This document shows, piece by piece, positions 1-12,300 of a DNA stretch of 64,000 bases; position 1 is the stretch's first letter; every line of letters begins with the position of its first letter. Below the pieces are notes generated by a model, which was not told the origin of the DNA, ran no database searches, and was given only the letters and a program-made list of their open reading frames with translations. This stretch comes from Populus alba. Its lineage: Eukaryota > Streptophyta > Magnoliopsida > Malpighiales > Salicaceae. Where the stretch lies: assembly GCF_005239225.2 (NCBI RefSeq), contig NC_133293.1, positions 9,330,333 through 9,394,332 on the forward strand. The letters run 5' to 3'. Made by a program: the position numbers and the translations under genes.

Positions 1-288
1 AGGACACTGAGCGTCCCTTGGAGGTGACCTTCTTAACCTGGCTCTATCTCTCCTATGAACATTCATGTGACCGCCAAGAGCTTGAGCAGATTTAAATTCC
101 CTTCTGCAGAAGCTACACGTGTACGATCTTGGAGGCCATGAAAGACTATCAAGATAATCTTCTCCAAAGCTTTGGCAGCTGCTAAGGTTCCATGAATCTC
201 TGAGCTTCTTGTTGCTGTTAGTGTTGTTGCACGCTTCACTGCCAATACTATGATCTTTCAAGTTGCTGCTAAAACTGTTCCTCTCCAT
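1..288 (-). CDS. SUPERMAN-like C2H2 zinc-finger transcription factor (partial, 3' end off window)
   Basis: Reading leftward from an ATG at 288-286, 96 codons are open to the window edge. Residues ~57-82 contain a single plant C2H2 (EPF/Q-type) finger: aromatic-T-C-S-F-C, then the invariant QALGGH helix, then [24 protein letters not shown] lead-in immediately precedes it. This is the pattern of SUPERMAN, RABBIT EARS and ZFP10/ZFP11. The region before the finger is rich in Ser and Asn. Family members are nuclear, usually intronless, and usually end in an EAR repression motif that would lie outside this window. The finger shows the family clearly; the exact orthologue cannot be decided from the N-terminal half. 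Confidence 0.9.
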   Translation of the reverse strand, partial: MERNSFSSNLKDHSIGSEACNNTNSNKKLRDSWNLSSCQSFGEDYLDSLSWPPRSYTCSFCRREFKSAQALGGHMNVHRRDRARLRRSPPRDAQCP

Positions 289-3200
289 GAGTTCTTTACG
301 GTTCAGTCAGACCTAGCAAGATAAAAAAGACAACAGCATTCTAGCTCAAATCATGTCAATTTACAAAAGCAAATCACGAAAGTAAAAACCCCATCTCTCA
401 AAAGTTAAGAGTACAAAAGAAAGAGATGGAATGAAAGAGGGAAACAAAACTGACCAAAAGATGTAGTCTATGGAGATGATCTAGACTTGGGTTTTGGGTT
501 TCAGAGAGAGGGAGAGGAAAGCGGAGTGATTGATAAAGTTGGAGCAAAGAGCACATCAAATTCTGAACCAGAAGCTGAAAATCCCATTGAAGGTACTCAT
601 CCCCAGAAAAGTGCTCCTGCTCCACATGTTTTGGCCACTGCTTCTGCTTGCTATATGTACTCGAACCTCGGCCTGCCAGGTTATTACCTTTATGACGAAT
701 CTAGCTAGAGTTATTGGATGCTCTTCACTTGTCATTAAAGTACATACGAGTCTAATTTTTGTGCAACAAGTGTAATGAAAACTGAAGAGTGATCATGTGT
801 AGACGGGCACAACTCAACATGCCCAATGACTTGTCTGGATATAATTGGTTGAATTTAATTTAATGAAACTAGCTAGGAAGAGAGAGAGGAGGCCTGCCTG
901 TTGTTTGCTCACCACCACCAAAATGGGTACCCTAATAGCGAGGAAGACAAAATTCTGTTTGTCGATGTACGTATCCCAAGGCTACTACTACTTTCACGAG
1001 AATATCCTAATTAATTACCCTTTCTTTCTTTTCTCACCCCTTGTTCAAAACAATTGCTCTTGTTTTTTTTAATAATATAATCGTTCGGGATCAATTTATT
1101 GATTTTTTTCGAAACAATATATAAAACTGAAAAAAATAATTAAGGACATGTTTTATATCCTTCAATTAAAAGTCATCAAAGATATCCCTTTAGTTTTATT
1201 AATATATTATATAGATCTCTTATTAGCAGCCACCTATTGCTTGAACCTTGTTAATTATATATAAACTGCAGCGGATACTACCATAGCTCATCAACAAAGT
1301 AAGAAATAAATAATAATAATTCAATAACCATAGCAGAGCATGATAAATATTCTTCATGGACCTCAAGATTTTCAACCTGTTGCAGTATTTGCTACAAATC
1401 TCTCTTCCCTTGCATTTTATTTATTCATCTAGTTTTTCTCTTTACTGGACCCTTGCAATTTGTTTACCTCTTGCATATTCATGGTCAGTAGTTGGAGGTA
1501 TAGTCGCTGCAGTGTTCATGAGTAGTGCAAGCTAGACAGTTTCATTTCATTCCAGAAAGCTTTGATTTGCTCAACTCCATCTACTTCAAAGACAGGTTAT
1601 CTCAGTGCAGCAAGATTTGTTTTCCATTTTCAAGTGAAAAGGAGGTGGAGTTTTTTCAGAGAACCCATATGGACAAAAGATTGAGTCGCATTTAGCATAG
1701 CTTTCTTGAAAGACTGGTGGCCAGTAAGGGAGCCTGTGGTATGCTATATATAGTTGTGAGGTTGTGAGGTTCAACAGCCGAAATTGCAGGGCTTACCCGC
1801 AGTGTAATCCGGTGCCGTCTGCTCCACTCATGATTAAAGATCGAGCGCCACACCAAAAAGGTTTTTTTTTTTTTTTTTTTTTTAATATGATCAACCAGCT
1901 CTAATGATTTAGTTACCATGTTTATCAATGAGGGGGGGGAAAAGAGAGGAGAAGGAATGCCTGGTCCAATGCTAGATCAAGTAAATACTGTATTTAATTT
2001 TATTGAAGTTGTAAAAAATTCCCAATTTTTTTTTTAATAATTTAGGTTTTAGAGTAAAAAATGTATTTTTTTCAATAAAAAATTTCTCTTTTTCTATATG
2101 TAATTTTTTTTGTTTGACGAAATCATGAATTTTTTTCTTTATATGGTTTTTTGAATAAAAACTTAAAGCAATTAAAATAACAATTCATAACAATTAAAAT
2201 GATTAAAATTTAGGAGGAAAAATGTATTTCTTTAATCAAAGCTCTCTTTTTATTAGTCATTTATTTAAGTTAACTAATTTTCAACAAACAAAATAAAAAA
2301 TAACTATCTTGATTATTTTTATATGACTGTGTAAAAAATTAATTAATTTGAAAAAAAAATATAAAAAGATTATGAGAATAATATATATATATATTCTCAT
2401 TGAATACTCATGTATAATTTTCATATATCATTATTAAAATAATTGCAAATACAACCATAAAAATCTCTAATCTTATTTAAAATATAGAATAATAGAATGA
2501 TTTTTGAAACATTATTATAATTATTTATTTAATTAATAGAATTTTATTTTAAAATATAAAAGAAAACGAAGATGAGGAGGGTAAGAGAGGCTAAATGCTT
2601 TGCGGCGTAGACTACCAGCCCCTATGTCTCTGGCCCATAAAAAAACTCAAGGGGGCCTGATTTTCTTTTTTCTTGTTATATGGATAGATAGATAGATAGA
2701 TAGGTAACACCTACTTGTACAAATAATATGTTTTTCACTATAATAAATTACTGAAAAATCAAGTTGTAGGACATTTGAACCAAAAATCTTAATTTTCAAC
2801 TCATTTCACTTAAAAAAATTTAATTCCTTTTTAAGAATTTTAATAACTCATCCCATTCATAATCTTAAAACATCATCTAATTAGTCTAAAAATTAACTAA
2901 AATTCAAATCAGATAAAAAAACATATTCATGAGTTTCCAGTTTCAATCAATCTTTTCTAGTATAAATAAAAATTCAAATAACTCCATTAAATACCTCTTG
3001 TCAAGTGAAATTTATCAACACCAAAATTTATGTTTTTTTGTTGGAATTTGACTAATCAAAAACTCTCCCATCTCTCTCAACATTCAAGAATTGAAATACA
3101 AAATAAAATAAAATTAATCAAGCACACTAAATTAATTTGCTTTGATTATAATTGTAATATTTTTAACATGGTAATCAAGATTAAAGCATGCTTCACTTAA

Positions 3201-4332
3201 TCAACGGCTGAGCCAACGTGAAAGAGTGGCAAATCGAATTTGGTGGGGGCAGGACTATGATTACTAAATGTCCCTAAGCTTGATCGACTGGATGTCATCA
3301 ACTAAATATTTATAAAAAGAAAAAGGAGAACCGATTGAAACAAAACAGGAGCTTTTTCAGTTTTGTCGGAAGCTATCACTATATATATACGTGATAGCTA
3401 GCATGAACCTGACTGGAAACTCTACCGGCAGAACAAAAGGCATTCTGACATAAAGCAACACTTTCTAGTTTTGCTTTCAGATTCGAACTTAGATCCCTCT
3501 GAGAGCTGAGCCACCTCTCAACACGCAAAATACAAAATAACAGCACTGTTTTACTTTTTATATCAATACTAGTTAAGAAATCGAACATTTTATGCACCAG
3601 AAATCAGAAGCTTGAGATGCCAGAATTCCATCTTCCACAAAAAGTAAATAAATTGATGAAAATCTCTCCATTGGTAAATGAAGCGGTGGCTTTAAATGCA
3701 TCAGAAATCAAGTTCCTCTTGCTTCTCCGTTTGCACCATTCGCTCCTCTCCATCGGTCTCCCCTCCTAAGCGACCAATTATAATTCCCACAAAAAGTCAA
3801 TATATTAAGGAGAGTTTATTTTGGGGAAGATAGACAAGGGGAAAAGGGGAAGAAAGTAGGTATTTTGCAGGCGGTTTTGTAGTGGTGTTTCAGGTTTGAA
3901 AGGGAGAGACGCAGTTATAGCGTTGATCGATCATAATGTAATGAAAAGAGAGCCAGAGGATGCATGTGAACACAGGACTGCTTTTTATATGCTCACTTTT
4001 CTACAAATCGCTCAATGTAGCTTGGATCTTGGAACACCAATGACTTGCAATTTAATAAATTCATAAAATCCTGAACAGATAAAAGTCTTGTACAGTAAGT
4101 AGCAACTAATTAGTATAGCATCAAACCAGAGGATGCCCTGCATCCCCAGAAAATGCCCCGCTCAAGGACTGAAAATAAGAGACCGTTATCTACGGAGGAC
4201 ATGAGTGAATATGATGTTGTGCCCAGCTGCCTCTAATCTCAGTTTCTGCTGTCTTACAAGGTGAGTATAGTACACAAGAGATCATAAAGGCTGACTTATA
4301 TTGGAATAGGATGAACGAGATTCCATGGCAAT
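289..4332. other. Intergenic, no gene recognised
   Basis: AT-rich spacer between the zinc-finger gene and the first CslG gene. Several short open frames exist (for example around 400-780 and 1590-1930) but none shows a recognisable domain, conserved motif or splice structure. A (GATA)n microsatellite lies near 2681-2703 and long T or A runs are common. Bases 289 to about 1300 should include the zinc-finger promoter and 5' UTR; no convincing TATA box could be fixed. Bases ~3960-4332 are expected to hold the 3' UTR of the CslG gene. Confidence 0.6.
3380..3560 (-). repeat. Possible tRNA-derived SINE remnant
   Basis: On the minus strand a box A-like TGGCTCAGCTC (3512-3502) is followed about 20-30 bases later by a box B-like AGTTCGAATCTG (3490-3479). 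This is the internal RNA polymerase III promoter arrangement of tRNA-derived SINEs. No cloverleaf can be folded, so it is not a tRNA gene. No poly(A) tail or target duplication was found, so this is a weak call and the limits are approximate. Confidence 0.3.
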
Positions 4333-7300
4333 TTACCACCTCAGAGTCATATGTCCCAAGCACAGCAAGAAAATGGTGATTACAAGAGACAACAAGGTGA
4401 CTGGAGTTGGAACACGTCCTTTATCCTTCCTCAGTAACATTCCTTCAATTACAGGGTAGTTTACCATCAATATGTAAAGCGATAGGAATACCTGCCCAAA
4501 TGTCTCATTCCAACTTCCTGCAATGAACATCCTAGCTACTCCTCCAATAAAGGAAACCATGTTCAGAATGATTAGTGTAATAATTGGAGTAAGTATCATT
4601 GTTGATGCTTGGAAATTCAGTTTTCCCATTTGATATAATGCAACTTGTTCATCATCGGCTACTTTGTTTGTTGGCAGGAAACTGGCTTCTCTCATGCCAA
4701 AGCATTTCATGATAGCATCTAAACTACCAAATGTGTAGGCGGTAACTGACTTCATCATCCAAACGCGCTGCTCATTTAACAAGGTCTGGATCGAGGCTCC
4801 TGTGGATAGGATCTCTTCCAAATGTTTCAAGAGAGAAGCTAGAAAAATGAACGAAAAGACCATAAACCATGAAGATGAGACCTGTTTCAGAAGACAAACG
4901 AATTTTAGAGCCTACAGCTATTAAGCGAGCAAACTCGTTAAAGTGCCGAAACAGGTTAAAAAGATACAAGTGAAAGGCTTCTTTAGAAATTTAATAGCTA
5001 AAACTTGGGACTTGGAAGAATTAATTCCTCTGCCTCCTCACGACACCTCTTGAACCAGCAAAACAGCTATGTTTCACTCAGAAATGAAGAAATACTAGCC
5101 TTCCATTGCACTGTTTCCACAGCCAATGGTGAAAAGCCAGAAGTGTCACTCCACCAGAGACTTTTTTTCGTCTAAATATCACCAATCTCCCACAACATTC
5201 GCCGTTAATATAAAATTTCATGTAAATGACTGCTACTATCAAAAAGAGAGAGAGCAGATGAAAGAAACTTAAAATGGAGAATTACGATAGAAGACAAGGG
5301 CGTTGGTATTCTTACCTGAGGGTATATGGGGATGCCATTAAGGAGACAAAGTTGAGGCAGCGTAGCTAAACACCACAAGGGCAAGAAATAGAGAGGCTGA
5401 AGTGCAAGGTAGCCATAGCACATGGTTTGAAGTAATGGCATTCTCGATAGGCCATAAATGAAAGGGCAGAACTTTGAGAGGGTAACTTCGAACAACCCAG
5501 AGTTCCATCTCGTTCCTTGAACTAGCAAGTCATTCAAATTTGTGGTAGAGCTGCCCAAGAATGCTGGCTTTGAAGGATTACAAAAAACAGAAGTTTTCCC
5601 TTTGCAATGCAAGATGAACCCAGTAAAATAATCCTCTACCACAGAATGATACAAGAAACCCATCTGCTTTCAAACCATGAGGAGAAACATAAATTTATAA
5701 TCCATAAGGATTTAAAGCAAAAAAGAAAGCCAGGAATTGATCACGCCACTCTTGCCTGTTCACCCCATAGAGTGTTTTTCTCATAGGTGCAAGAGGATAA
5801 AAATTGGGCCTCTTGTTGGAGTTTGCTTGATGATTCTGTATTCTTGATGGAGCTATATTGATAGATTTTGTGAATCGACATGATAAACTCATTCGAATGT
5901 CCAAAAGATTGCTTTAGACGCATGACATCTGCATCATGCCAAGTGACAGATTAGTATGTGAACCAGACCACTTACTCAGTATCCTTTGCTATGGAACGAA
6001 ATTTTGGAATGGAAGTTTCAATCCTATTTTGGTCAAGGATTATTGTTTTACCTTTCTCTGAAAGATTGCCATACAATGCTTCTCTCTTCATGTAAAATCC
6101 AGTGCCAGACAGAACTGGTCCTTGAAGCCCGTCAATTCCTGGCCACCTTATCTGAAACACAGTATGAAAACATCTCCACATAAGAGATCACTAATCACTG
6201 CAAGTCACGCATCAAAATTCCCAACAATGCAGGAAACTTGATAGGACTCATCAGCGGACAGGAATCAATGTCTTCAAGGCACTGCAGTATCCATGAAAAA
6301 GCAAAAGGAGATTAATTTATTTACCACGAATATTTTTCTCAGCTGCCCATCATAGATGTCATTCTTGTTGATGTTATGAAATTTCTGAGGGAATTGAATG
6401 AAAGCCAGCGAGGGAGAAATTGCTGGATCAAGGTGGAAACACATTGCTTGCCTTGCAGATGTTGGGTCATTACAGTACATGTCACAATCCAGTACCAATA
6501 TGTAAGGCGAGTTGGTGATGATACCAGAGACCCTAAGCTGTAAGAATTAATGATATCTGGTGATTATATTTATGTATTCTTGCACTCACAAACATGTTAC
6601 TAAAGGAAACAAAAGAAAGAAAGAGAAGTGGAGAGACAGGGAAGTACAAGAACATTTAGTGCTCCAGCTTTGAAATGATGAGAATGAGAAGGCCTTTTCT
6701 CACGAGAAACGTAGACAAGAAGAGGCATTTTAGCTTGTCTTATTCCAGCTTCATTTTCAGGTCCATCATCTATCACCTGCAGACAAGTGCCAACCGTTGC
6801 ACATCAACAATTGCAACAGAACAGGAATGGTAATGAATCCTTGAAATACAAGAAACGGACAGTAGGAATCGAAAAATTGGCTTTCTCGATCAACCGCTCC
6901 AAACATTAGTTTGTAGAACTCATAGGCAGTGACAAGAGTGTTAAAGCAATTCAATTAACACAAAAATAAGTACAAACATGAAAGAGAAGGATCTTAACTT
7001 AGTTCTCATCAATTAATTTGTCTAAAAGTTCTAGCTTTAATTTAAATACAAAAAACTTGTATATAGGTTAAGCTAAAAATATTATTTTACTCTTAATAAA
7101 TAAAATATATTATTTAACAAAGAAAACCCATACCTCGATTACCGGAGGATGATCTTTGCTGCTTGTGGCCTCTTCACTTCCAATAATTTCTCCTGCTTTA
7201 TTGACACGTTCTTTGAAAAGCTCGTATTTTCCCTGCAAAACCAAGTACTTCCATGACTAAGTAGTTTAAATTGAACTCAATCAAATTCTCACAAACATTA

Positions 7301-7953
7301 AATAATTGGACAGGCATGAAATCGAGGATCTTAACTTAGCAGGATAAAAATATTCAAACCTTGATCTTCTCCTTTTCCTCCTCGTATTCCAGAGAATGAA
7401 GGGGACCAGAATAATTGTCTTCCAAACTTGAAAAATAAACCTTCGGACACCTAATCTTGATTCCAAACCTTCTACAAAAAGGAAGCCAGGACCTGGCAAA
7501 CAACCAAGCCTCTCTCATGCCTTGTAATGTTAAAGATGAGCCCCCATCATCCGAAAGATACACAGAAAGCTTATCGGGTGGATAATCCAGTGCCATAGCT
7601 GACAAAACAGTGTTCATTACCTCCAGAGGTGGTTCCTTCTTGTGGTCTGCAGTGCATATGAACACATCAATACCAGGAAGCTCTTCATCCTCTGGCAATC
7701 TTTCCGGGAAAGTTGTTCGAGAAACTGGCCTCCACGTATAAGCTTGGTCAAAAAGCCATATGATAGATAGCAGCATCTCAGAGGCAAAGACTAGAAGATA
7801 AGGAAGTGAAGGTTTTGGTTTTGATGATAGAAAAGAAGAGAGTCTGTAATAGAACAAGGCTACTAAGGCTGTGAAATGAAGGAGAGAATATGAGCGGTTG
7901 ATAATGGCAGAGGATATGCTAGGAGTGCAGGCATGGAGTGGAAGAGACTTCAT
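4333..7953 (-). CDS. CSLG: Cellulose synthase-like protein G (CslG), copy 1, 8 exons
   Basis: Exons in coding order: 7953-7360, 7232-7134, 6776-6648, 6537-6325, 6151-6052, 5928-5756, 5663-5316, 4881-4333. They join in frame to 2205 bp (734 residues), the normal CslG length. Two membrane segments lie near residues 22-45 and 50-70. The GT2 catalytic core follows: DDGG at 135-138, DCD at 291-293, VED at 445-447 and Q(x)xRW as QGTRW at 485-489. The last exon encodes several C-terminal membrane helices. CslG proteins are Golgi/ER membrane glycosyltransferases. Some legume and spinach relatives (CSyGT/CslM, SOAP5) transfer glucuronic acid to triterpenoid aglycones; whether this copy does so is unknown. 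The intron at 5755-5664 begins with GC. The other seven exons match the tandem copy at 9383-13693 in position and phase. Confidence 0.94.
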
Positions 7954-8289
7954 TTTTGGTTACTGGTTGTTTAGTGTTCTTCTGCAAGAGAAATCTTCCG
8001 AGATATACTCATCAATTCCATTTCTACAGGGTTTTAAGTTGGTTGTCTACCTTTTAGTCAATGAAGCTACATAAGCAAAGCTGTTTGCACTTCAACAAGT
8101 CATTGTTTATGGCTGGTCAAATAGCTTAGACTAATCACACTCCTTAAAGTCTTGCTATTTGATTTTTCACTCTGATTAATCAGACCGCCATTTCAAATCG
8201 AAACGTCATGTAATGTGCTAAACATAAAATATTAAATATAGAACAAATCAACGTATTCACAAAGCCATCCTTTTTTTTTTTTTTTTTAA

Positions 8290-8485
8290 CAGTGTAGTTT
8301 TGATTGTTTTTTAAATAATTTTTTGTATTAAAAATACATATTAATAATATTTTTTTTATTTTTTAAAAATTATTTTTGATATGAGCACATTAAAATAATT
8401 TAAAAACACTAAAAATATATTAATTTGAAGTTAATAAAAAAATAAAAAAAAATAAATTTTTTTAAAAATACTTTTGAAACCCAAA
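8290..8485. repeat. AT-rich dispersed repeat copy
   Basis: About 200 bp of T/A-rich sequence with the recurring order poly-T, 'attatttttgatatgagc', 'acattaaaataattt', 'aaaaatatattaattt'. The same order occurs near 14080, 15045, 21655, 57840, 59330 and 62440. It looks like a non-autonomous element family; termini are not clear here. Confidence 0.5.
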
Positions 8486-8666
8486 AATAATTAGGCATTA
8501 CATTTCAATTCATAGTTTACAGTGGATGTCTTTGTAAAATGGATTCGATTTAGCGTTGAAAAGTGTTTTTGTAATTTTTTTTATTTTTTGCTTTGATTTT
8601 TTGCAATTTATAAAAGCAACCACCACATCAAATGAGACGGAGACCATATATTCTAGGTAACTCTAA

Positions 8667-8878
8667 GGGGCTGTTTGGTACTGCTGTCCAAACGGTTTTT
8701 TGCACAATTTCAATTTTATTTTTTTTTGCTAAAATTGAGTTCGGTTTGTACTTTCTGGATCGTTTTGATGTGCTAATATCAAAAATGATTTTTAAAAAAT
8801 AAAAAAAATATTATTGGCATACTTTTCGGCATGAAAAGCTATTTGAAAAGTAACAACTACCACACTCCCAAACACCCT
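8667..8878. mobile_element. MITE-like element with GGGGCTGTTTGG / CCAAACACCC ends
   Basis: The element starts GGGGCTGTTTGG and ends with the near-complement CCAAACACCC. It is flanked by the direct repeat TCTAA (8662-8666 and 8878-8882), read as a target-site duplication. The interior is T/A-rich, and related copies lie at 28374-28586 and 32856-33081. The otherwise homologous flank near 14300-14350 lacks it, which supports a recent insertion. The superfamily cannot be fixed from a 5-6 bp duplication. Confidence 0.65.
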
Positions 8879-8889
8879 CTAATTATGCT

Positions 8890-9120
8890 CTAATTATGGA
8901 GGAAAAGAGAAACTTTTTTACAAGTGGGCACACTGTAGACAGTGATATTTGCACTCCATCCTTTCATGAAAAGCATCGTTGGCATCCCTAACATGTAAAC
9001 CAACATCCATCGACAGAGACAAAAACACAAACAAAAGGCATATCAACAAATAAGATTCAGCTGAAAACTTGTTTGTAGGGCAACCAACATGGTCGATCTG
9101 AGGCGAGCCTTTACGCCACT
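8890..9120. repeat. Duplicated flanking segment (pairs with 14335-14575)
   Basis: The segment from the GGAAAAGAGAAAC stretch through 'gtgggcacactgtagacag', 'gatatttgcactccatcc' and 'gggcaaccaacatggtc' recurs in the same order and orientation at 14335-14575. It sits upstream of CslG copy 1 as the other sits upstream of copy 2. This shows that the tandem duplication included 5' flanking DNA. Confidence 0.8.
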
Positions 9121-9382
9121 TACCATGTTGAAATAAACGCTAGCTTTCTAAATTGTCAAAAAGTAGATAAAGTTGAAAAGTCAAGTGTGTGACAAATTGA
9201 CAACAGATGCTCCATAAAAACCTGCAGGATCGGTTGATAAAAAAAAAAAAGGACAAGAAAAGAACCAAGATTCACTAGAACAAGCAGTTTTATTTCATTA
9301 AGGTGTATGCGAACAAAGATTCCATATCGACCTACAGCTCTTACGTGGCTATAATGTCAAAAATATGGTGCGAGTATATCGC

Positions 9383-12300
9383 TTAATACATTAAAAAGAA
9401 AGATCCCAGACACAAGAAAATTATCGAAAATACAGTAGAGAGCACAGTAACTGATAATGGAATGCATCCCTTGTCCTTCCTTATGGTCATTCCTTCAATA
9501 ATTGCAGAATTCATAACTAAGATGTAAGATGAAAGGAAAACTTGGACAACCATACTGTCCCAATTGCCAGCAATGATAATTCTGATCACTCCCAGAACAA
9601 ATGATGCCATGTTCAAGATTATGACCGTAACCATAGGAACAAGCAACATTGATGATGTTTTGAAATCAAATTTACCCATTTGGTAGAGCTTGAACTTTTC
9701 TTCATCAGCAGCCTTATTGGTCGGCAAGAAACTGGCTTCCTTTACTCCTATCCTTTTCATGACAGCATCCAAACTCCCATAAGTGTGAGTCGAAACTGAC
9801 TTCATCATCCATAATCTTTGTTCGTATACCAATGTATTGATTGACCCTCCACTTTTGAGGACCTCGTACAAATGTTTGGATACGGCTGATAGGAAAATGA
9901 ATGAAAATACAATGAAGAATGAACTCGAAACCTGTGACAAAATAGAGACGAATATGACAAGGCGTTATTGCAGAATATCAACTAAAATTTCTGAAAACTT
10001 AAGAGACATGAGGGAAATGCAAAACATGAGTAACAGCACTTTTGTGTTAGTTACCTTCGGGTACAACGGGATTCCATTTAGCAGACAAAGTTGGGGGATG
10101 GTAGCAAAACACCATAAAGGCAAACAGTAGAAAAGAGGGAAAAGTGAAATTTCTGCATAGCATAAGCTCTCAAGGAAAGACATCCTCAAAGTTCCATATA
10201 CAAGAGGGCAAAACTTTGAAAGACCAACTTCAACCACCCCCGAGCTCCATCTGGTGCCTTGAATCAGTAGGTCATTTAAATTTGTGATAGAAGTGCCCAA
10301 AAATTGCGGCCTCGATGGGTTAAGATAGACTGATAACCAGCCTTTGCAGTGTAAAATGAAACCTGTGAAGAAATCTTCCGCGACTGAATGGTACAAAAAA
10401 CCTACCTGAAAACAAAGCATCATAATTTACAATGTTAGAGTAAATATAACTCAGTGATCAAGAAATGAGTTACTAAAAATTATCACATGCCTCTTCACCC
10501 CATTTTGTGTGTCTTGGATAGTCACATGAGGCTAAAATTCTAATCTCATGAAGCAACATGCTGGAAACGCTCCCATAACTCATCGGCTTAGCCTTGTAGT
10601 TTTGTCGAATGGAATTTACGAATTCATTTGATAAGCCGAAAGTGTCTCTAAGTTCAGGAAGGTTACAACCTGTTACAATATCAAATTTAATTAGCCTGAA
10701 TTATTTTAAAACAATAACCTGTTAAAATATGGTTGTTCTGTCAATTCTTCTGTTTTAACAAGTCAGATGCAAGTGGGAGACACAAGGCACGCTTGCCTCC
10801 AAAACTACATGGAAGTTAAGTAAAGACAACATCAATGCCCTTCACGATATCATGGATTCATTGCTCAGAAGTATTGGCTGAAATTACTTTTAGGATCACC
10901 TAGTACATGTTGGGAGCTAGCAGCATGATTTGGATTGGACAAAACCAAACCTACAGAAAAAATCAGCCTTCGTCTACTTTGTTCAGAATCACCTAGTGCA
11001 GCTATGCCTACCCCCCACCCTATCTTAAAGGAAAGACAAAACAAGTTGTGATTAAAAGTCTAATTTATTGTAAAATTCAGTATGATGAAAGTGTGTAGAA
11101 CTGCAGTTTTCGGGATTGAGTTACGAACCCCAATTCTCGCTAATATCTGGAAAATGGGGTCTAAAATTTTCCTTTTCCTTCAGTTTTGGTTCTTCTCGAG
11201 TGTATGGCTTTGTAGCAGGGTGAGCTCCTGCTAGGTTTGGTTTTTATGATTGATGAAATGTTTTCATCCATCAAACAAAAAAGAAATTACTTACAGGATT
11301 ACTAGTCTCTCAGCTTATGGCGCCATAATTTGTGATTTACTAATCATTATTACCTTTTAGCATAGAATCGCCATAGAGTGAGTTCCTCTTGATATAAAAG
11401 CCAGTGCCAGACAAGACTGGTCCCTTCAGCCCATCTAAACCTTGCCATAGTATCTGATTTAAGAGTGTGAAATCAATAAATACCAAACCTTGATGAAAAG
11501 AGAGAGAGAGAGAGAGAGAGATTAAAAATTGTTACATGAATTATCCTTAATCTTGTTATAATAACATACGTACCCCGAAAGTGGATCTTAGCTGACTGTC
11601 ATAGATATCATGTTTGCTAATGTTATGAAACCTCTGAGGGAATTGAACAAATGCCAGCGAGGAAGAGATATTAGGATCAAAGAAGAAACACATCGCTTGC
11701 CTAGCCGAAGTTGGGTCGTTGCAATACATGTCACAGTCCAGCACTAGTATATGAGGAGAATTGCTTATCACCCCAGAGACCCTAAGCTGCAACCCAAAAT
11801 CAACAGTGGTTACTGCAAGTCGCCATTTATTTATTATGATTAAAGATGCAATTTAGTGAATGCAACAAAGTGAGAAAGAGGGAATGTCATACAAGGACGT
11901 TAAGGGCTCCAGCCTTGAAATGGTGAGGATGAGAAGGCCTCTTCTCACGAGAAACGTAAACAAGAAGGGGCATCTTATTAGCTTCATCTTTCGGAGCTTC
12001 CTCATTCGAATTATCTTGTATCACCTGCCAAGATTAAACAAGATTACATGAATGTTGGAATGGTCCAAGTATTTTGCATTTTTTGGTTAATTTCGCAGGA
12101 ATATTTCTTGCATTCCAAGTGTTTGAGGATATGCTCTAAATGATTTTGTTTTGTATTGGGTGTGCCGCTCAAGTGTGGTTTGTAGATTGGTCATCACTAA
12201 AAATTGATTCACTGTGTCTGTTTGCTCAAGCGTGGTTTCTCAGCGGTGTGTTTGCCTTTGTTATATGCTCTGTGTTTTTCCTTAAAATTGATTCACTGTG

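Larger units (their letters stand above)
8000..9382. other. Intergenic spacer between the tandem CslG genes
   Basis: This stretch holds the promoter side of CslG copy 1, two AT-rich dispersed repeats, and a segment duplicated upstream of CslG copy 2. No gene was seen. A short match to the promoter of copy 2 occurs near 8232 (compare 13968). The 3' UTR of copy 2 should occupy the right end. Confidence 0.6.

Noticed and set aside
1586..1928. Overlapping minus-strand frames in the left spacer
   Set aside because: No domain, interrupted by a poly-lysine run encoded by a T homopolymer.
3479..3512. tRNA gene candidate with box A/B-like motifs
   Set aside because: No acceptor stem or cloverleaf; kept only as a possible SINE remnant.
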